From the NCBI GenBank assembly GCA_003643975.1, contig QNAR01000108.1, positions 1 to 6,198 on the forward strand: a stretch of 6,198 nucleotides of DNA. The letters run 5' to 3'. This document shows positions 1 to 4,223 of the stretch, in pieces. The notes below the pieces were generated by a model. That model had not been told where the DNA came from. It did no database searches and saw nothing but the letters and a program-made list of their open reading frames with translations. The stretch comes from Thermotogae bacterium (GTDB lineage Bacteria; Thermotogota; Thermotogae; Petrotogales; Kosmotogaceae). Each line of letters opens with the position of its first letter. Within the stretch, counting starts at the first letter, position 1. The translations under genes were made by a program, and so were the position numbers.

Positions 1-2
1 AA

Positions 3-242
3 GGCCACGGTGACGAGCCAACTATTTCTGAGTTAAAAGATATAATCAAAGCCGCGAAAAGCGGAGAATACATCGCCGCTTTTGGGGAATACCAGCAAAA
101 CAACAAATCCATAGAGATAGTGGCTAGAGAAGCTGGAATTGCTAAATCTGAACTCGACCCTCTCGGTATAGGAAGGAAGGATTTCAAAGATTTCTTAAAC
201 TGGAATATCACCCGTATAATGGAGGTTATAAATGTCCATTGA
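3..242 (+). CDS. znuA: Metal ABC transporter substrate-binding protein, C-terminal fragment (ZnuA-like)
   Basis: This is the last 79 codons of an open frame that enters from the left edge and stops at TGA 240-242; the start lies outside the window. The fragment reads like the C-terminal lobe of cluster-9 (ZnuA/TroA, SBP_bac_9) metal-binding proteins. It has a Pro-Thr-Ile-Ser-Glu-Leu helix start, then a GEYIAAFGEYQQNNKSIEIV strand-helix unit where the family has its F-x-E-x-Q segment, then A-R-E-A-G and the LDPLG motif. The Asp of LDPLG (codon 156-158) sits where the family carries its last metal-ligating aspartate. The protein would capture Zn2+ or Mn2+ outside the membrane and deliver it to the permease encoded downstream. 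The last 11 bases overlap the znuC start, so the genes are co-transcribed and probably translationally coupled. The fragment alone cannot separate zinc from manganese; zinc is the default inference. Confidence 0.85.
   Translation, partial: GHGDEPTISELKDIIKAAKSGEYIAAFGEYQQNNKSIEIVAREAGIAKSELDPLGIGRKDFKDFLNWNITRIMEVINVH
221..225 (+). promoter_or_regulatory. Shine-Dalgarno for znuC
   Basis: GGAGG lies 6 bases before the ATG at 232, inside the end of the upstream binding-protein gene. It fixes the znuC start at 232 and makes the 11-base gene overlap credible. Confidence 0.75.
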
Positions 243-975
243 TGTGATCTTGAAAATTGAGAATCTAAACTACAATGTTGGAAGAAATCACATTTTACAA
301 AATATATCCTTTGAAATAAGGCGTGGGGAATTTGTTGGACTTATTGGCCCGAACGGTGCCGGCAAATCCACGCTTGTAAAAGCCATCATCGGAGAGCTTG
401 AAGGTTATCAGGGAAAGGTAGAACTAAAAGGGCAAATCGGTTACCTTCCCCAACAAAAAGATTTCGAAAGAGATTTCCCCATATCCGTTAAGGACGCTGT
501 GGCTATGGGTCTTTATAAGAAAAAAGGACCATTGAGATTTTTCAATAGTACGGATTGGGAAAAAGTGAAAGAGTTGCTCAAAATCGTGGGCGCTGAAGAG
601 CTCTATGACAGAAGAATCGGAGTGCTCTCTGGTGGTGAATACCAGCGCGTCATGCTCGCAAGAGCTCTTGCAACAGAGCCTGAAATTCTGATTCTCGATG
701 AGCCAGAAGCAGGTATCGATGAGATGGGCAAAGCTTCCTTTTACGAACTACTCAGCAGTTTGAAAAAAGAAAAGGGCCTTACCCTGCTTATGGTGAGCCA
801 TGACATAGGACTCGTTTTTGACGCCTGTGATCGCATAATGTGCCTGAACAAAACTCTTCATTGTCACAAGAGCACTCACGAAGTATCTCCAGAGGATTTA
901 CAGGTTATCTTTTCTCCTGATTTTGACTTGTTGATACGAGGAAAAGACCATTTGCATAGGGAGCATGAACTATGA
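232..975 (+). CDS. znuC: Zinc/manganese ABC transporter ATP-binding protein
   Basis: This 247-residue cytoplasmic ATPase hydrolyses ATP to drive metal uptake through the permease encoded next. All nucleotide-binding motifs are intact: Walker A GPNGAGKST (39-47), Q-loop at LPQQ (72-75), ABC signature LSGGE (132-136), Walker B ILILDEP (152-158) with catalytic Glu157, D-loop AGID (160-163) and switch His190 in VSHD. The C-terminal MCLNKTLHCH segment followed by SPEDL is typical of ATPases that pair with ABC-3 metal permeases, and length is normal for that family. The tail is rich in His (HLHREHEL), a feature also seen in some ZnuC proteins. The start at ATG 232 is supported by GGAGG six bases upstream. 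The gene overlaps the binding-protein gene by 11 bases and znuB by 4. Manganese or iron as the real substrate cannot be excluded. Confidence 0.93.
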   Translation: MSIDVILKIENLNYNVGRNHILQNISFEIRRGEFVGLIGPNGAGKSTLVKAIIGELEGYQGKVELKGQIGYLPQQKDFERDFPISVKDAVAMGLYKKKGPLRFFNSTDWEKVKELLKIVGAEELYDRRIGVLSGGEYQRVMLARALATEPEILILDEPEAGIDEMGKASFYELLSSLKKEKGLTLLMVSHDIGLVFDACDRIMCLNKTLHCHKSTHEVSPEDLQVIFSPDFDLLIRGKDHLHREHEL

Positions 976-1787
976 GTTTTTTTCAGGATATGTTTGTCTT
1001 TGAGTTCTTAAAAAACGCATTTTTCGCCAGCATACTGGTAAGCATTTTGACAGCGTTGTTTTCAACGGTTGTCGTCTTACGAAAAATAGAATTCATAGGT
1101 GATGGCGCAGCCCACGCATCGTTTGGAGGCCTTGCTCTCGGATTTTTGATTGGAATAAGCAGTACACTCGTAGCAGCCATTTCCGCGGTTGCTTTTGCCA
1201 TAACCATAAGCTATTTCAGTCAAAAAAGGCGGGTTTCGGAAAACAGCATGATAGGCATCCTACTTCCATTGTCAATGGCACTGGGAGTTATTTTCCTCTC
1301 CTTCGTCAAGGGTTACACACCTGACGTGATGAGCTATCTCTTCGGAAACATCTTGCTTGTTTCAAAAGCCGATGTGGTACTTTTGCTAATACTTGTCGTT
1401 ATCGCTGTCTTGTTTTTCTCGCTTTTTCACAGGGAAATCGTTTATTACTCCTTTGATGAAAAAATGGCGAAGCACTTTGGTGTCAATACCGGATTTATAC
1501 ATTATTCGGTGCTCATAGGCATATCTTTAAGTATCGTGGCTTCTGTGAAAATAGCCGGGATAATTCTCGTAACTGCGTTTCTTGTTACTCCCGCGGCCAC
1601 GGCTAAATTGATGGCAAAAACATTTAAGGGTATGGTTACCTTTGCCATTGGCTTGAGTATAGGTGCATCTTTCTGTGGCATGATTTTAGCCTACTACCTC
1701 AACATTCCACCGGGATCAGCCATTGTCGTCGCGCTCTTTGTGGAATTTCTGGTTATATATTCTTTTACAAAAAGCAAGAAAGCTTGA
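972..1787 (+). CDS. znuB: Zinc/manganese ABC transporter permease (ABC-3 family)
   Basis: This 271-residue integral membrane protein is the channel of the metal importer and works as a dimer with the ATPase. It is hydrophobic throughout, with roughly eight membrane segments, beginning around residues 14-36. Family landmarks are present: FIGDGAAHASFGGLALG (41-57; the ABC-3 family has a conserved D/H-A-x-x-x-G stretch here), SYLFGNIL, the KIAGIILVTAFLVTPAATA segment preceding the ATPase-contact region, and YYLNIPPGSAIVV near the C-terminus. It starts at an ATG sharing ATGA (972-975) with the znuC stop. AGGGAG at 958-963 lies 8 bases upstream, so translation is probably coupled. Length is usual for the family. 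There is no sign of truncation. The metal specificity is inferred from family membership only. Confidence 0.92.
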   Translation: MSFFQDMFVFEFLKNAFFASILVSILTALFSTVVVLRKIEFIGDGAAHASFGGLALGFLIGISSTLVAAISAVAFAITISYFSQKRRVSENSMIGILLPLSMALGVIFLSFVKGYTPDVMSYLFGNILLVSKADVVLLLILVVIAVLFFSLFHREIVYYSFDEKMAKHFGVNTGFIHYSVLIGISLSIVASVKIAGIILVTAFLVTPAATAKLMAKTFKGMVTFAIGLSIGASFCGMILAYYLNIPPGSAIVVALFVEFLVIYSFTKSKKA

Positions 1788-1804
1788 CTATTTGTACCAT
1801 CTGA

Positions 1805-1813
1805 AAAGGAGGT
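1805..1813 (+). promoter_or_regulatory. Strong Shine-Dalgarno for the SDH_sah gene
   Basis: AAAGGAGGT, an almost perfect complement of the 16S 3' end, lies with 7 bases between GGAGG and ATG 1820. It is the strongest ribosome binding site in the window. It indicates independent, efficient initiation rather than coupling to znuB, which ends 32 bases earlier. Confidence 0.85.
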
Positions 1814-1819
1814 GCTCTG

Positions 1820-2665
1820 ATGGATGTAGGTACGCTAATATTCCAAATTTTCTGGATGATATTCATAATCAGCATGTTTGTACCCTTCCTCCGCTCTGTC
1901 AACTTAAAAGGAACAAGATTGGCCGCTATAAGGGAACTCGAGAACAAAAGGAAAAGCCGGGTGATTACCCTTATCCATAGGCAGGAAGCGATGAGTTTCT
2001 TTGGATTGAAAATGAATAGATTTATCGACATCGAAGATTCAGAAGAAGTGCTCAGGGCGATTAAACTAACCCCGGATGATATGCCCATCGATTTCATCAT
2101 ACACACACCCGGAGGCCTTGTTCTGGCTGCCGAGCAAATCGCAAGGGCTTTGAAGAAACACAAAGGCAAGGTGACAGTCTTTGTCCCGCATTATGCCATG
2201 TCTGGCGGTACATTGATCGCCCTCTCCGCTGATGAAATCATTATGGACGAAAATGCTGTGCTGGGTCCTTTAGACCCACAAATAGGGCAATATCCAGCTG
2301 CTTCAATTTTGAGCGTAGTGGAAACCAAGGACAAAAACAACGTTGATGACGAAACGATGATACTGGCAGATATATCAAAAAAGGCCATTGGACAGATGAA
2401 AAAGTTCGTAAAGGAGCTTCTCCTCGAGAAGATGGGTGAAGAAGAAGCGGAAGAGCTTTCCGAAAAGCTCTGTTCCGGGACATGGACCCATGATTACCCT
2501 ATTACCGTCGAAGAAGCTCAAGCACTTGGGCTAAAGGTGAACTCAGAAATGCCAGAGGAAATATACTCGTTAATGAACCATTACAAACAGACTGAACAGC
2601 GCAGGCCTTCAGTACAATATGTTCCGTTGCCTTACAGAAAATCAGACAATCAAAAAGCTCAATGA
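1820..2665 (+). CDS. Membrane-anchored ClpP/SppA-fold putative serine protease, SDH_sah family
   Basis: This 281-residue protein belongs to the family named after serine dehydrogenase proteinase (SDH_sah), part of the ClpP/crotonase-fold clan that includes SppA signal peptide peptidase. One N-terminal membrane helix (about residues 5-24) is followed by a Lys/Arg-rich stretch, so the body is probably cytoplasmic. Key segments are IDFIIHTPGG (90-99), typical of the oxyanion region; VFVPHYAMSGGT (120-131) with the likely nucleophile Ser128; and DENAVLGPLDPQIGQYPA (143-160), a strong family signature. By analogy with the SppA Ser-Lys dyad, Lys188 (or Lys187) in the SKKAIGQ helix is a candidate general base; this is inference. 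The bacterial role is unsettled, with membrane protein or signal-peptide turnover the usual guess. It follows znuB by 32 bases with no clear promoter between them and probably extends that operon. Its stop overlaps the convergent patatin-like gene by 7 bases. Confidence 0.88.
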   Translation: MDVGTLIFQIFWMIFIISMFVPFLRSVNLKGTRLAAIRELENKRKSRVITLIHRQEAMSFFGLKMNRFIDIEDSEEVLRAIKLTPDDMPIDFIIHTPGGLVLAAEQIARALKKHKGKVTVFVPHYAMSGGTLIALSADEIIMDENAVLGPLDPQIGQYPAASILSVVETKDKNNVDDETMILADISKKAIGQMKKFVKELLLEKMGEEEAEELSEKLCSGTWTHDYPITVEEAQALGLKVNSEMPEEIYSLMNHYKQTEQRRPSVQYVPLPYRKSDNQKAQ

Positions 2666-3396
2666 TCAAATATTTCTAAAAGAAAGTTCTCATCTTTGAG
2701 TTTATCCCAGTTTATTCGACCCTCCGGATGGAGGGTTTCGACTTTCTTTCTGCCAAGCAGTTCTTTAGCCAGAGCGATTTGCCTGAGCTGGAGTACCCGG
2801 GTAAGTATCTGGTTGGCATTTTGCGGAGAAGCATCTGATTTTAGCAAATTCAGGATTACCGTATCACCATCTTCAACAAATGAGACGGGAATTTGTGTGT
2901 AGTACGTTGTGCTCACATATCTCCCCCCAAGCGGGGGAAAAAGCCCCGGAAAAGCAACAGAAGCTTGAGCCATGGCCTTTGCAGTACCATTGAAAAGGAG
3001 TGGCCTTTTCTCCACCAAATCCAGGAGTTCGATATAGATGCCGGTATAAACTGTGTTCGAGAAAGATTCAAACCAGCAAAAACTTTCCCAGTTAGCCAGA
3101 TAGCCGGCAGTCGTCCAGCGGGCACAGTAGGCTATTTCTTTTCTCCTGGTAGTGCTTCCTTTACAACTTCCGGCATAAGCTCTTTCCATGACCTTGAGGG
3201 GATCTTCAAAAGTTTTCAAAAAATCCAGAACAATTTCAGCAGCTTTTCTCTTGCTAAATTCCTTAGCAGAGATAGCGTACAAGCCCGCAATGCCGTTCAG
3301 GATAATTCCCGTTGTTTTTTCTTTTCGTAAATATTTACGTATGTACGGAATAGCCATAAGTCCTGAAAGCCCAAATCCCCCAGCGTGAAGATTCAT
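2659..3396 (-). CDS. Degenerate patatin-fold protein, predicted catalytically inactive
   Basis: This 245-residue protein aligns end to end with the patatin encoded just upstream but lacks its active site. The N-terminal glycine loop is partly kept as LHAGGFG (3-9) where the active paralogue has LSGGGAKG. The nucleophile motif GxSxG is replaced by NGIAG (34-38), with Ile36 in the serine position. The segment AQASVAFPGLFPPLGGRYV (143-161) matches EASMSIPGIFPPIKLQGRLL of the neighbour, but the following catalytic Asp-Gly-Gly is replaced by Ser-Thr-Thr (162-164). The downstream IPV and VILNLL segments still match. The frame is open over its full length, so this is a maintained gene rather than debris. 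The start ATG 3396 shares ATGA with the upstream patatin stop, and AGAGGG at 3407-3412 lies 10 bases before it. It could be a regulatory or structural partner of the active patatin. No signal peptide is seen. Confidence 0.75.
   Translation of the reverse strand: MNLHAGGFGLSGLMAIPYIRKYLRKEKTTGIILNGIAGLYAISAKEFSKRKAAEIVLDFLKTFEDPLKVMERAYAGSCKGSTTRRKEIAYCARWTTAGYLANWESFCWFESFSNTVYTGIYIELLDLVEKRPLLFNGTAKAMAQASVAFPGLFPPLGGRYVSTTYYTQIPVSFVEDGDTVILNLLKSDASPQNANQILTRVLQLRQIALAKELLGRKKVETLHPEGRINWDKLKDENFLLEIFDH
2719..2750 (+). terminator. Possible intrinsic terminator for the plus-strand operon, inside the convergent gene
   Basis: ACCCTCC (2719-2725) pairs perfectly with GGAGGGT (2730-2736) around a GGAT loop. 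On the plus strand it is followed by a pyrimidine-rich TTCGACTTTCTTTC tract. It lies 54 bases past the SDH_sah stop, within the 3' coding part of the degenerate patatin gene, where the same bases encode His-Pro-Glu-Gly-Arg. The U-tract is interrupted, so the call is tentative. On the minus strand there is no U-run after the hairpin. Confidence 0.35.
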
Positions 3397-4223
3397 ACTC
3401 TTATTTCCCTCTTCTTAAGTAGGCCTTTTGTATAAGTGTAAGAACTTTCCATTAATTCAAAGGATTCTCTGAATTTCAAAGTGCCAATATGCGAAACCGG
3501 TGGAATAATGAGAAAATCAGCTTTTTCCTCTTCTCTACGCAAGGTTGACAATTTCTCCGTTATAGCTTCATTAATCGTAGTAAGAATCTGGTTTGAAGTT
3601 TCGGGTTTCTTTGGGCTATGTTGCTTTTCCATCAAGTTCACCGCCACGACATATTCAGCTCCAAGTTTCCTGGCAGCGGAAACAGGCAGGTTATTCAACG
3701 TTCCCCCATCTACCAACAATCTTCCTTGCAACTTTATGGGAGGAAAAATTCCTGGAATTGACATAGAAGCCTCCACAGCCTCCAGAAGCCTTCCAGAAGA
3801 AAGAAAAACATCCTCTCCACTGTTCAGATCACAGGCAATACAGCAAAAGGGTATTTTCACATCTTCAAAGCGGAATCTCTTCAAATAATGCCTGAAGATG
3901 CCGAAATAAATCCACGATGGTAATACGGATATCCTTAAAGACATATACCAGCAACCAAGTTTAGCGAAAAAAGGAGAATACTTATGATCAAGAGCGGAAA
4001 AATCAAAAGGGAAGAATTTCAAAGCCCTTTTGTAAACCTTATGTGCGTACCTCCACAATAACGAAGCATCCCCTAAAAGGGCATAGCCAGCGCCGACAAC
4101 GGCCCCTATACTAACCCCAACGATGAAATCGGGTCTAAAACCCGCTTCTTCAAGGGCTTTTATCACTCCTACATGTGCTGCGCCTTTCGCTCCGCCTCCA
4201 CTGAGCACAAGGGCTTTTCTCAT
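3393..4223 (-). CDS. Patatin-like phospholipase (bacterial RssA/NTE-type patatin domain)
   Basis: This 276-residue serine hydrolase is predicted to cleave acyl esters of phospholipids or lysophospholipids with a Ser-Asp dyad. All family motifs are intact: the oxyanion glycine loop LSGGGAKG (7-14), the nucleophile motif GVSIG (36-40) with Ser38, the ASMSIPGIFPP segment (152-162) and LVDGG (170-174) with catalytic Asp172, followed by NNLPV. It has no signal peptide, so it should act at the cytoplasmic membrane face. Aromatic, basic stretches around residues 57-118 may contact membrane; this is inference. The start ATG 4221-4223 shares ATGA with the HD-GYP stop. No alternative start exists upstream, because an in-frame TAA lies eight codons before the ATG. 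The nearest good Shine-Dalgarno is 16 bases upstream, so termination-reinitiation from the HD-GYP gene is likely. The 3' end overlaps the degenerate patatin gene by 4 bases. Confidence 0.92.
   Translation of the reverse strand: MRKALVLSGGGAKGAAHVGVIKALEEAGFRPDFIVGVSIGAVVGAGYALLGDASLLWRYAHKVYKRALKFFPFDFSALDHKYSPFFAKLGCWYMSLRISVLPSWIYFGIFRHYLKRFRFEDVKIPFCCIACDLNSGEDVFLSSGRLLEAVEASMSIPGIFPPIKLQGRLLVDGGTLNNLPVSAARKLGAEYVVAVNLMEKQHSPKKPETSNQILTTINEAITEKLSTLRREEEKADFLIIPPVSHIGTLKFRESFELMESSYTYTKGLLKKREIRV

Noticed and set aside
1737..1761. TATATT (1756-1761) with upstream TTTGTG as a promoter for the SDH_sah gene
   Set aside because: The spacer is only 13 bases and the -35 match is poor; the AT-rich stretch lies within the znuB coding end.
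1784..1812. TTGACT at the znuB stop as a -35 box
   Set aside because: About 17 bases downstream is the GGAGG ribosome binding site rather than a -10 element.
1765..2169. Minus-strand open frame of 134 codons opposite the SDH_sah gene
   Set aside because: It is the shadow of a gene with clear family motifs and a strong Shine-Dalgarno, and has no recognisable product of its own.
2630..2660. U-run (GCTTTTTGATTG on the minus strand) just after the degenerate patatin stop as an intrinsic terminator
   Set aside because: No GC-rich stem precedes the run; only short palindromes such as TGATCA are seen.
2893..3330. Plus-strand open frame of 145 codons opposite the degenerate patatin gene
   Set aside because: It lacks recognisable domains, has low-complexity Ser/Phe-rich content and no convincing ribosome binding site, and lies antisense to a gene whose protein aligns with patatins.
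2659..3396. Treating the second patatin-like gene as a pseudogene
   Set aside because: The frame is uninterrupted, has a plausible ribosome binding site and an ATGA overlap, and keeps structural patatin segments, so loss of active-site residues fits a pseudoenzyme better than a decayed gene.
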